Assembly (NCBI GenBank): GCA_021014325.1
Contig: CM037461.1
Location: 23,855,376 to 23,919,375, forward strand
Direction of reading: 5' to 3'
DNA: 64,000 nt
From: Plazaster borealis
Taxonomy: Eukaryota; Echinodermata; Asteroidea; Forcipulatida; Labidiasteridae
The notes beneath the pieces were generated by a model. That model worked only from the letters and a program-made list of their open reading frames with translations, was not told the origin of the DNA and made no database searches. Shown in pieces: positions 43,391 through 56,400 of the stretch. The translations under genes were made by a program, and so were the position numbers. How positions within the stretch are numbered: position 1 is the first letter of the stretch; every line of letters starts with the position of its first letter.

Positions 43391-43688
43391 GGTCTTGACA
43401 GAAGAAACATCCGGTTCAGACAGGCGCTCTTGCACCGCAACAAATTATTGAAATGTTCGACGTCTGAAACAGTTAATCGCTAATGATTGGGAACGGTTTG
43501 GATTTTTGCTACCTTGAGAGGGTAGCAAAAATCAAGAAATAAAGAAAAACTGTAGGTCTACATTAGAAATTCCTGACAAGCTGGAAAAGACACTCAGAAT
43601 CGTACGCCGCGCACGTGTGGTCTCCGGTTCCAGTCGCTTTGCGGCTACACAGCTGTCTAAGCCATGCACGAAGGTCTTGACGAAAGCA

Positions 43689-43951
43689 GGGGCGGATCCA
43701 GGATTTTCCAAACGGGGGGGGGGGCGTGAAATTATACCAAGCAGCAAAATGATAAATGAAGTTTGTTGCGGATTGTTTGTAGTTAAAAAATAATAATACC
43801 AGGCCTGAGGGGTGTACGTTTATTTCTTCCCTTCCCCATTTCTCCCTCCCCTTCTCTCTCTCTCCCTCTTTTTTTCTTTTCTCCCTTTTTTTTTTATATG
43901 AAAAAGGGGGGGGCGTGCGCCCCCCACGCCCCCCTTGGATCCGCGCCTGGA
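43689..43951. mobile_element. hAT-like MITE with CAGGGGCGGATCCAGG ends
   Basis: CAGGGGCGGATCCAGGATTT at the left and CTTGGATCCGCGCCTG at the right, plus inner G-run and C-run arms. This terminus is widespread among animal hAT MITEs. No clean 8-bp duplication is visible. Confidence 0.7.
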
Positions 43952-44464
43952 AAGGCTATGTAGTTAATTAGTTGCAGGATTAAGTACAAACTATTATTCT
44001 TTGTTTAAATTTCTCATGAACAGTGCCTTGCTTACTTACGCCTTACAATCTAGTCTTGGTTCAACGCTCCAGTGTAATCATCACAAAACATGAAGACGGT
44101 CTGCGACTATTTTGTCAGCTCTACCAATCCTGTAGAATACCTTTAAATTTGCGCTAGACATATCTTAGCGTTTGGCTCACTTCCTTTCACTTTTAGAAGA
44201 TCCGGAAGCTTATCGAGTTACCTGTTGAAGTGATTATTTGTTTTGCATGGTAGCGACGTATGTTTTTTTTTATCCTTAGAGTTTTTTTTGTGTGTGTGAT
44301 AATAGTGTTATGTTCGCTCTGTGCCTCCGTACAATCTGTCTATCACTGGTGACAATATTGGACGTTAGATAAAGCACGGTCCACAGGCTACCAGCCAAAT
44401 TAATCACCGAGCTATTGAGGTCAAATAAGGTCAATTCTATGTGCATCATTGAGGAAACGTGAAA

Positions 44465-47400
44465 ATGGATCTAAAAGGCCTCTTCGGTGGAAAGGAAAGA
44501 GTAAGAATTTACCACATTTTGGACAAATATTTTGATTTCATATGTATCTTTATTGAGTTGTATTCAATTATGTGTATGTATGATTGGATTTTGTTTGAAA
44601 ATTACTCTCTGTTTTCAGTTAGAACCGACTTCAAAGTTGGGGTGTTTACTTCCGAACTTGCACAGTTTGTGTGCAATTTTGGATGAACGTAGTGCTGTGT
44701 TGTGTGCGCTTCATGTGATTGCAGTGTGTTGCATGTAGATGTACACGGATACACAGCAAATGGTTTAATTGCATTTTTCTAAAACAAAAGAACAAAATTG
44801 CACAGTGTTAATCTTGTAAGTCTACCACTTTGTGGATTATTGTACAGTTGTTTCTGTACTTCAAACTTCAAAGTGATCTTTTCAAGTTGTAGTCTGTAGA
44901 CTGTAATGTACAATGGAGGAGGTAGAATTATACCATTTATTTAGAATGAGGAAAACTGTTGGATGGTTGTAAATATTTGTGCAACAGTCATTCATAAGTG
45001 TCAGGTAGCAGTGTCAGGAAACATATGTTGGTTCCACTCTGGTGATTTTGAACAAACAAAGCTTTCTAAATCTTCAAATAATGTTCAGCTCAAGTCAATA
45101 TTAATACAAATATTGGATGCATATTGACGTGCAAATGGCAGGATATCAAGAGAAGAGGTGAAATATGGACTGTTCCGTCTCATGAGGCGACAGGGCGAAG
45201 CACGAGGCAAAGCTAAATGGAACAGGATCAATGCAGATTTCAAGGAGCGATTGTATTCTGCTAATTGTATGATTGAATAAAATGCATCCTTTTGTTTTAT
45301 ATACCTTACAGTACACATAGAATAAATCCTTGTGACATTTGATATTTTTCATTTAATTCATAAATTATTTCAACAATAAGTAGTCTGTAAATACAAAGTT
45401 TTGAACAATTTATAAATTATTTCAACTATAAGGTATTAAACAGCTGATAAAGAAATAGCTGGAGGTGTTTAAAACCGGTTGGCCAAAGCGCGTTTGGTGT
45501 TCATAGCCATACACGTGCTGGTGCGCAAACTTACGCTTGTGCACTAATAATAACGCGTAACACAATCAATACATACAGTACTCAATGTAAAATATATTAT
45601 TAGTATGCGTGAAGCGCAGCTGTGAATTGCCTCAAGAGTCTTTCGTTGGTTTAATTCCGTTCTTAGTAAATTTTTCTCGTTCAACCCAAAATATTTTAAA
45701 GTTAGTGTATATTTTGTCGGTACCAGCTTTCTTGTAAGTAAATTGTATCACGCTGGCAGATTTTATAAATGTAGCGCCCTCTTCTTCTTCCATTTTTTAC
45801 GGTCAAAGACCATTTTCTTTTGCTGCTCCATTTCTTTGGAATAGTCTTCCTGTGCATATTCGCCAGGCTAGTTCTTTACACTGTTTTAAGTCTCTGTTAA
45901 AAACTCATTTGTTTGAAGCTGCTTATTTGTAATCTGCTTACTTGTAATGTATCTTTCACTCATTGTATAATTTATTGTTCTCTTTATGCGCTTAGAGGCT
46001 TTTTCATTAGGCACTTTACAAATGTCTTTATTATTATTATTTTGTGCATACGCAAGCAGCCAACATTAATTTAGTTATTAATTTACCAAGAATTTTGAGC
46101 ACATCCTAGTAGCCCAGAGGAACCGGTTTCGCTTGCCATGACTGCAACATGTATGTTCAAGTAGCTGATCCCTGAAGTTAATTTCCTCTTCTTTGTTTTG
46201 AGCATAAATGAAACGTTGACAAAAAAAACACTGTACAAAGTTTTGTGTGTTAGGTCGTTTCCTCTTAGTAATTTACATTGATCACAAAGATTAATGTCAG
46301 AGTACAGTGGAGGGTACGGAACCCTGGAAGTGCCATCCAACTTGTTGAGATCCTGAGATTATGAACATGTATTTACTGCAGGATGATGACATCTTAAACA
46401 AAACATGACACGAGATGGGCCCAATTTCATAGAGTCTCTTCAGCGAAAAATATGGCTTAACAAGTGTCTGCTAAGCAGAAATTAGCAGGATACCAGTCAC
46501 AAATTGTACATGTGACATGATAGTTTGGCTGGTAACCTGATTCTGGTAAGCATAATTTTGTTGTGCTAAGCTACTTTTTGTGCTTTAATTAAATTAAGCA
46601 GTCCTCCATAAAACTGGGCAATGGTTTGTATCATGATGACGACATTTTGAAAGTAGAATGCTGTCTTCCAGATATTTTGTATCTTGTGATGATGACTTCT
46701 TAGAACTCTTGCCCCTCTTTGCCCCCCGCCCCAATGAGACTGAAGATAAGCTATTGATTGTTAGTGTTGGCTTGTAAGATCATGGAGACATATTTTATTC
46801 AAATCAGAGAGTCTGTGAACTTTATGACCCAGCTTTAACAAGTAGAGGAGAACATACTGTATTACTGTAGTGCATGTTGGCAACTTGCAGTACTTCCTGT
46901 GTTGTGCTGTGGTATTAGAAAGGCGGCATGACGGCAAATCTAATAACAATTGTGCGTTTCATGATAAAAGCAAGGGCTTTGGTATCTAAGTAGACCTTTG
47001 AAAGGAAAATAAAAATAATTTATTGAATTTAATTGCGCTCTCTCCAGGACCAGCCTGTTCGAGGGCACATAAAAATAAAAATACCAGTAAGAACATTAAC
47101 ACAAGAAAGGTATAAGCAAAAACACACCGGTACAAATAAGCAAAATTGAAATCAAGACCACTACAATACTGTCTAAAAAGATAGAAGCTTACACAGTCTG
47201 CAAAAGACTGGAAAAGTGTGTGGTGGTCGGAAACCGAGAAAATTCCGCCAGTGGTGTTTGGGAAAACCTGAGTGTGGGCAGCGGTGAAACGCTGTTTGTT
47301 GTGTTGTATTTGTTTGCCATTACACACATTGCACTCATCATACTATTTACACACAAGCAGCAGTGTCAATACAACAGACAATAAACTGAACAAATACTCT

Positions 47401-50400
47401 TTATAGATGTAAAACGGTCACTTCCTTTATGGATTGGAGTGGCCTTGAACATGAATTGTTTGGATCCTTGTCATTACAAAGTGCAGTGGATAGAGCTCTT
47501 TTAGGGCAGTTATCCATATTGAGGGGCCATACTGGGTTAGAGTGGCCTTGAACATGAATTGTTTGGATCCTTGTCATTACAAAGTGCAGTGGATAGAGCT
47601 CTTTTAGGGCAGTTATCCATATTGAGGGGCCATACTGGGTTGGAGTGGCCTTGAACATGAATTGTTTGGATCCTTTGTCATTACAAAGTCTGCAGTAGTG
47701 GATAGAGCTCTTTTAGGGCAGTTATCCATATTGAGGGGCCATACTGGGTTGGAGTGGCCTTGAACATGAATTGTTTGGATCCTTTTTGTCATTACAAAGT
47801 GCAGTGGATAGAGCTCTTTTGGATCCTTTTGTGGTCTTACAAAGTGCGGTGGATAGAGCTCTTTTAGGGCAGTTATCCATATTGAGGGGCCGTACTGGGT
47901 TGGAGTGGCCTTGAACATGAATTGTTTGGATCCTTTTGTGGTCATCACAAAGTGCAGTGGATAGAGCTCTTTTAGGGCAGTTATCCATATTGAGGGGCCG
48001 TACTGGGTTGGAGTGGCCTTGAACATGAATTGTTTGGATCCTTTTGTGGTCATCACAAAGTGCAGTGGATAGAGCTCTTTTAGGGCAGTTATCCATATTG
48101 AGGGGCCGTGCTGGGTTGGAGTGGCCTTGAACATGAATTGTTTGGATCCTTTTGTGGTCATCACAAAGTGCAGTGGATAGAGCTCTTTTAGGGCAGTTAT
48201 CCATATTGAGCCATACTAGCTTGGCACTATCTATATAAATCACTTCAAGATAATTTTTAAAGGGCCTCTGGGGCCTCTGTGTAATTCCAGGCCTGATGTA
48301 AGCTGAACCCACTCCCCCCCCCCAAACAAAAAGGGTCTTGCTGGTAATGAAATGCGATGATGCCTGTCGCAGAGAGCTGCGCCGGCAAAACATAGAAATC
48401 ATAGTACGAACTTAATGCCAGCATTCTCGGAATTGCGGATATGAATATTGATCTCCACAAAATGTACATTCACAAATTTTTAAATAGATTTTGGTATGTT
48501 GAGATTGGAAGCTTACGAACGACGGGTAGAAAATAAATTTTGTTTTGCCACAAATGTTGATAAAAAATTTACGGTCACAAGGGGTTTGCATGGACGGTCG
48601 GGTTACGGGAAACAAACAATTATTTTGACTAGGCCTAATGGACAGCAAAGACATTTAACAGACGCTAACTGGAAGGGGCCTCTTGGTAAATTTTCTCTTT
48701 TAAATGTTTTTTTGTCCCCTATTATTTTAATTGTTAACTGAATTTCGATTTTCAGTTTATTTCTTTTGACCCACCCACCCATAATTTCAAAAACATATAA
48801 ATTAATAAAACATTGGTTATTCTGAACAGGCCCCCCCCCCCCAAGTACACAAATAAACAGTACCTACTTACCAGGGCTCGAATTTGGGCGGAAAATCCAC
48901 AAGACTGCAGGGCTTGTTGCTCAAAATGTTTACAATACCAGAGTTTATTTTACAAGTCCAGAATCAGAATGAGTTGAACAAGCACTAAGAGAAGATCTAG
49001 ATAGATCTCATTTGTCTTAAAGGCATCGTACATGTTTGACCAGTGTTCTCATTTGGTGTATCCCAACATATGCATAAAATAACAAGCCTGTGAAAATTTG
49101 GGCTCAATTGGTCATCGAAGTTGCAAGAAATGATAAAAGAAAAAACACCCCTGTTGCACAAATTTGTGTGCTTTCAGATAGGAATAAAAACTTCTTGCAA
49201 GAAGTTTTTATTATTTTAGTGAGAAATTACCTCTTTCTCAAAAACTACGTTACTTCAGAGGGAGTCGTTTCTCACAATGTTTTATACTATTAACAGCTCT
49301 CTGTTGCTCGTTACCAAGTCAGTTTTTATGCTATTTGAGTAATTACCAAACGTGTACAGTGCCTTTAAATGTGTATGAAGCGTACAATCAGTTTTTCAGA
49401 TTTCAGGTTTTTTCTTTGACTGACCCACACAGATTTTTGAGAATTTGTGTGTAAACATTGATAATTTTGAATAGTTGCTTATGGCTAAAGCTTTTTACAT
49501 TAAAAATGGTTTTACATCTAAACACAGGTTTAACAATATCCTTCAGCATTTATAAGTAATGGCACAAAACGCCTCCTTCAAATATATAAACACATCAGAA
49601 TTGGCCAGAAATCTCTGAGGTTTTCTTAAATAAACAGAGGTTGTATTTGTAGTCAAGTAGATTGAGCCGCTCAATCCCAAAGGCCAATGTGTGAGTGATC
49701 ATTTTATGATCCCATTGTTAACAGTGGATGATGCTACAGGAAAGTATGGTATCCCCTAGGGGCCATCCATAAATACATGAATTGTTGACATGCCTCTCGG
49801 TGCAGTGGAATAAATATTTGCCTGGTGCCGTTATGGTTGTTTTATGTAGCTTGTTTTCACAAATGTTGAGCCTGAAACTAGGCTTTATGCTTCTTCTCAC
49901 CCATAAACTCTTCTTTTGCTGAGATGTAGAACAAAGAGCCATTCCAACAGCTTTATTCCACTTACTGCATCTATTGCTCTATGCTTCACCCTACAATCTA
50001 GAATGTCTTAAGAGGAATATCAATTCCTACCTTCAGCTCCCCCTGATTTATTTTCATCTGAGATATCTTTTCTTGTAGCCCCTTAACAAGAGTGGCCTTT
50101 AGCCTTGTTTTGGGTGAACTTGCATTAAAAACAAAATGAACAAAAATTCTCAAAAGTGCTCTGTGTCAGCATACATCTATAAATAGATTTGTAGTAATGG
50201 GTGTGATTTGAAAACCCATATTTGGAGAAACTAGAATCCTGTTTGGTATTTTTTCAATAAGTTGGAATGGGTGGGTCACATGCCAAATATGTTTATGTTA
50301 AGTCTAGCTCATTTCATGCCTTCATGGAGGCAACAGAGGCAATTGCCTCCATGCCCCCTGGTCATTGCCTTGGTGCCCCTTGAAATGTTCCAGTTTCAGG

Positions 50401-53400
50401 CCTGATACTTCATGGAGGCAACAGAGGCAATTGCCTCCATGCCCCTGGTCATTGCCTTGGTGCCCCTTGAAATGTTCCTGTTTCAGGCCTGATACTTCAA
50501 GGAGGCAATGGAGGCAATTGCCTCCATGCCCCTGGTCATTGCCTTGGTGCCCCTTGAAATGTTCCAGTTTCAGGCCTGATACTTCACTGAAGCAACAGAG
50601 GCAATTGCCTCCATGCCCCCTGGTCATTGCCTTGGTGCCCCTTGAAATGTTCCAGTTTCAGGCCTGATACTTCATGGAGGCAACAGAGGCAAATGCCTAA
50701 ATGCCCCTAGTCATTACCTTGGTGCCTTTTGAAATGTTCCTGTTTCAGGGCTGACACCTTGTAGGGGCAACAGAGGCAATTTACTCCATGCCCCTGTGGC
50801 GTGTCGTGGCTGAGTGGTCTAGTTCACCGGACCCAAGCTCTGGTGTTGTCAGGAGCAGAGTGTGGGTTCGAATCCCAGTCTTGACACTTGTGCCCTTGAG
50901 CAAGGTTCTTAACCATAACTGCTTCGTAAAAATGTCCAATAGAAATTTACAATGTCCTCAAAGAGGTGTACTCTACCAAGGAGAAAACGCCTTGGTGCCC
51001 TTGCCCTTTCAAAAAGTGAAACATCAGGCCCGTCGTTTTAGGACTTACTGCTCGGTAAATTGGCAGATGTACATCTCATTGTAAATTTTATATTGTTGTT
51101 GTTGTTTTTGTTTCTTTCAGACGTTCCGGCCAAAGAAGAAGTTTGAGCCGGGTACGTTAAGGTATCAACTCCACAAGAAGGCGATGGCATCGTTGAACTC
51201 TGGCCTTGATCTGAAGGCGGTGGTATCTTTACCAGCAGAAGAGGACCTCAATGATTGGTTAGCTGTCCACGGTAAGAACAAAACTTGCTATATTGTTTTT
51301 AATTATTTTTATAAAAATTTTTATGAGAGATTGCCTAACAACTGGTTCAGATAGGCGCTGTACAGTTGCGGCGAACCAAATTATTGAAATAAGTACGTGA
51401 AAAGTTTGATGTCTGAAACAGTTAGGAGCGACTGGATGCGCTGAGAGTCGAAAGATCAACTGTTGCTGTCGTTCGGATTGACCCTGGAGCTTCTTGGTTT
51501 CAGACGTCGATCTTGTCATAAGCCAAACCTAATGTAAATGTTATGTTAAGTTCGCCTGTCTGAAATCAAAATTGATTTGGGTCGACCTAGAGTCGCTCCT
51601 TATCTATTTGGTTCGGCGTGACTCAGGAGTGACTGTCTGAACCGCGTGTAACATCACAAGGCCGTGCAGCCACTTCAAGGTGAGGGCTACACTTAACCGA
51701 TTTGGGCTATCGACCTAAATCAACTTCCACCAGGGGGTACATTGGCACCCACTCCTAGGGCTGAAACGGGGTTACTCCCTTCACAGTCATAAAGGGCATG
51801 ATATGGCTGGTATTATGTGGAAACCCCATGGCTTGTGTACTGTGGACTTATTCTCCACAGTCTCCTGTAGTATTTTGTGGCAAGGGCCAGTGAAGTAGAG
51901 TTTTAATGATGATTATTGTGTTGTTTATTTTTTCTTTCTAGTCGTTGATTTCTTCAATCGTATTAATCTCATCTATGGAACGATATGTGAGTACTGCACT
52001 GATAAGTCGTGCCCGATCATGTCCGGTGGACCAAGGTGAGTCTTAAATGTTCCCTACATGTAACTAGGGTTCTGCCCAACCTCGTTCCCAGGGGCGATCG
52101 ATCTTGCCTTGCTTGCTCATAACCCCTGGAATTGGTTCATTAAAATGTGCCAGAATCTGGCTCACTTTAATTAGGCCTGTGGCCGATCCACTCTACGCAC
52201 CCACTCAAGTATGGTTGCCCGCAAAAGAGGCATCAAGTCAAAGAGCAACTGGTCCCCTCTTATTCTTCTTTGATTTTGTGATATGTGTAACTGTATGCAG
52301 TTTAGGGTGACCGTGTAAACACATGATTCATTTGAGATGGAATCGCGTCGAAATACCTGCATTTTCACACGCGCGTACTAAGCGTTGATATACAATGGAC
52401 AAATTAAACAACTGACTAAAAAAGACCATGCTATTCAGTACATTTTTCTTCCCATGGTGGCAAAGGCCTCAATTCAATTCAATGCACGGGGCTCACGAGT
52501 GAATACAATCTGTGCACAAAGAAAATTGCCTAAACCACACCAGGGAAACAAATCTTCCCAGACTCTTCTCCTGGCTTTGCCTGACTTAGACAATTAATAC
52601 ATCAAGCAAATTCACCGTATTTTTGACCGCGTGAGGGCATTTGTGGACCAATTTTTACTCGATGAAAAACAAGTAAACAAACGGGTTTTTTAAATTTGTG
52701 TTATTATTATGTTTATATATTTCATCATTGATGCAAGAAAACTACATACAGGCAATACAAATAAGATGAAACTGTAATTGTGTTGCAAGACATTCCCTGA
52801 AGAAAGCGCCCTCACGCGGTCAAAAATATGGTCAATTGGGGAAGCCAAGTGAATTTCCTTCGTGTCAAAAAAAGAAAAATGACCCATACGATTGTTGGTA
52901 TTATGAAAATTTGTATTATTGAGAAGTAATTTGAATCAAATGCGATGTTTGGCTGGTAACCAGTGAGAAAGTATGTTTTCAAACATGGGAAGGTTTCTCT
53001 CCGTTGTGATAATTTGTCTTCGTTTTGTTCTTTATTGATCAGGTATGAGTATATGTGGTGCGACGGTGAGAAGTTCAAGAAGCCAACGGCTCTTCCGGCT
53101 AATAAGTACATTTCTCATCTTATGGAATGGGTGGAGACACTCATAAACAAAGAAACCGTCTTCCCAGTAAATGTTGGTGAGTGGCACCCCTCTGCCTGAT
53201 GATCAGATTATTGGGTTACTATAGTAGGGTCATAATTATCTTGGGATCTGTGACATTGTTTTGCAATCCTTTTTTTTTCTTGACTCCAGCAGCAATTTAA
53301 AAGGGAAGTAGCTGCTACATGTGTGTATCTTTTAAATGTGGCAGGGAACTTTGACTAGAATGCTATATTCAAAATGGCCGCCGACGCCAACTTGAAAAAA

Positions 53401-56400
53401 TGTAAATTGTAACAGTCCTGGTACCAGATGAGCTAGACGGACAAACAGGATGTCATTTTCATTTATTTCTGGCAAGAAAAAAAACCCATTAAAATTTGTA
53501 ATAGTAGAGTTTGTGGATTATCCTGTTGTAAATCCAAGATGGCCGCCTTGCCATTTTGGAAATTGTGAAGTGTTATAGCTCTGTGACCTGGGCCCAATTT
53601 CATAAAGCATGTGAGCACAAAAACTTGCTAAGCACAGTAAACCAATCATTTCTTGCTTAGCAAAGAAATTTGCCGAGCAGAATTGTCTGCTAAACAGCTT
53701 TATGAAATTGGGCCCAGGGCTTAATTTCATAAAGCTGTTTATCAGGAAATTCTGCCAAGCAAATTTCTTTGCTGAGCAAGAAATGAGTGGGGTACCCAGT
53801 CACATCAATGGTAACTGTATGGTATTTTGGCTGGTAACCTGTTTTCTATAAGCAAGAGTTTTCTGTGCTTAGCAGGTTTTTGTGCTTACATGCTTTATGA
53901 AATTGGGCCAAGATGAGCTATAAAAACAAACCCTCACCCTTCACAGCATGAGCAGAAGCACACTTTGATCAAAACAAATTGCAAGATTCAAACCTTGCAT
54001 CAAAGGTTTACATGAACATTACCCAGCTTTGTGAGAGTGGTTACCCCTAGCTGCCCAGCGCAAATAGCGGAGTGGTTCCCCGGTAGATGATTGTTCCTGT
54101 AGACTTTTGATTTCCTGGCTGAACCAGGAAATCAGATGAGAAGTGGCAAATTGCTTTCTTATGTCATGAACCTCTACACCATGCATGGATTGGTTTTCAC
54201 CATATTGGAAATGATGTCATCGCTAGCCTGGTTCTTGGATGAATCATAGCCTGATACTTTCCTGCTTTATAGTTGTGTAGTTATTTCCTTGAGTTAAAAC
54301 CATATTGTATTAGACTGGCGAAAAATCTGGGTTTTTGTTGTTGTTTTGTTGTTGTTGTTTTGGTGGGGGGGGGGGGTTTTGGGGGGAGGGGGGGTTTAAA
54401 TTTACCCTTTTGCTATGAAATTGTTATTTAAAAAACATGGAAAAACTGCAGGGAATTGTGCACCAGGGCTCCGGGAGTATCAACTTGACCTCTGACCTGG
54501 TCAGGTGCCGCTACTGTTGGGTCATATTAAGACAAAATACAGGATTTGTAATAATAGAAAATTAATTGGTTCCAATCTGAAATGAATTTCTGCATGAAAC
54601 GTTTTTCATATTGTGTATTCTGATTACGGATTATTCTTCCTGCGTGGGCATAACTGCTCCAGATATTCGGCAAAATATCAAAAACGCTACCATCTTTTGA
54701 AATGAAATTTTCACAGGTTAGTTTTATTGCATTTCTATACATTTATACAGGATTAAAACAATCAAACGGTTCGAAAAACCAAAGTTATTCTTTGCCTTTA
54801 AAGGTAAGAGTGAAAATATAAATGTTCACAGATTTGCACATAACTTACATGGTATAAAGATGGTCATGGTGGAGAACATCACTTGAAATATTTTAGCTTG
54901 GAATGCTATAGTTTTTGAGAACCAAGTAAAACAATTAGGTTTGATCTCATGAGTCCAAAACCTGATGTTTGAAAACAGTAAAAACATATTGGGTTTTTTC
55001 ACTGTTTTCTTGCAACTCCAATGACCGATTGGGCTAAAACTTTCGCAGGTTTGGTATTTCATGTATAAAGTGTGGATACTGTTCTTTGACAGTAACCAAT
55101 GTTGTCCTTGTGTTTTAACTTCACTTTGTCTTTTTTTGTTGTAGATGTGCCATTCCCAAAGAACTTTGTCAACACATGCAAGAACATTCTGAAACGACTC
55201 CATCGGGTGTTCGTTCACGTTTACATCCACCATTTTGAGAACTTAGTTGCAATAGGAGCGGTGAGTAACGTCACTATCACTGTCTAGTTTTGGATGTGGC
55301 TAGGTCACTGCATCTGTCTATTGTTAACATACTCAGAGCTAGAACAAACAGAAAATATGAATTTTCATAGTATGTTAACATAGTATACCAAATTTTTAAA
55401 CACAAAACTAAATTTTCTGTTTCATGTTATTTCTGTTGAAATTTAAAACTAACAAAATTTGATTAAAGAAATGAACAATATTAGCAATGTCTGGGCGCTT
55501 TGTGATGATTATACAGAAATGAATGGTCTCTAAAGGGTTAAAGGACACAAGTGCTGATCAGAACGCCAGAAGTTTGAGTCCGGTGCTCTTAACTGCTCGA
55601 CCACATCACGCCTCAAGTTCGACATAGAACATCTCGTACAGCATGTCTGTGTAGGGAAACACTACAGAACATCAGAGAAATTGATATTTGAAATTAATAA
55701 TCCTCAACAAGTTTTCTTTTCATCTTTCTAGGAAGCCCACATCAACACCTGTTACAAGCATTTCTACTACTTTGTCCGAGAATTCAACCTCATCGATGGG
55801 AAGGAGTTAGAGCCATTGGTAAGTGCACCCCACCCCCAAGAGAGAGATCTTTCTTATTTTAAGATTTTTCACAAGTTTTCTGGAAGTTAAAACAATTTAA
55901 AGGTTGGGTTATACATTGGGGTTTTTCAACGTGGTGCTAATTTAAAGCAAGATCATACAGAAAGATACAGTAAAAGTCACACGTGAAAGTTCCAGCTGAA
56001 TATCTATTTGTTGAGAAAACAGCAGAAATCTGTAACAGTATTTTCACAAGAACGTCGAATCCATTTACATTTAGCGAGGTGACAGCGGGGACCAACCGCA
56101 TCTCTGGCCGCAGCATTCACCAACGGACACTACGGAAATTTTAAGTTTCAGTCAACGCTCAGAAATCTTAGGAATGATTTATGCATGAATCGTTTCTCAG
56201 ATTTAAATGTTTTGGGGTGAGTAATTATCCAAACTATATTATTTTGAAGGGAATCCTTTCTCATAGTAGTTTATACCATCAACAGCTGCAGTGCTTCTCA
56301 CCAAGTAAGTTGTTGTGGCCATTAATGTTTTGAGTATTTACCAAACTTTGACCCTACAATTAAATATTTATGATACTTATTCTTCTTTTCTCTTTTTTCA

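Noticed and set aside
43532..43747. Minus-strand ORF near 43.6 kb
   Set aside because: Overlaps the hAT-like MITE terminus and shows no family features.
47613..48402. Long minus-strand ORFs of 183 and 226 codons
   Set aside because: They come from a tandem repeat lacking stops (FMFKATPTQ and [10 protein letters not shown] repeated each unit) and lie in a MOB3 intron.
50322..50667. Protein repeat [20 protein letters not shown] on both arrays
   Set aside because: Reading frames arise from the 87-88 bp satellite; units of 88 shift frame, and both strands are open.
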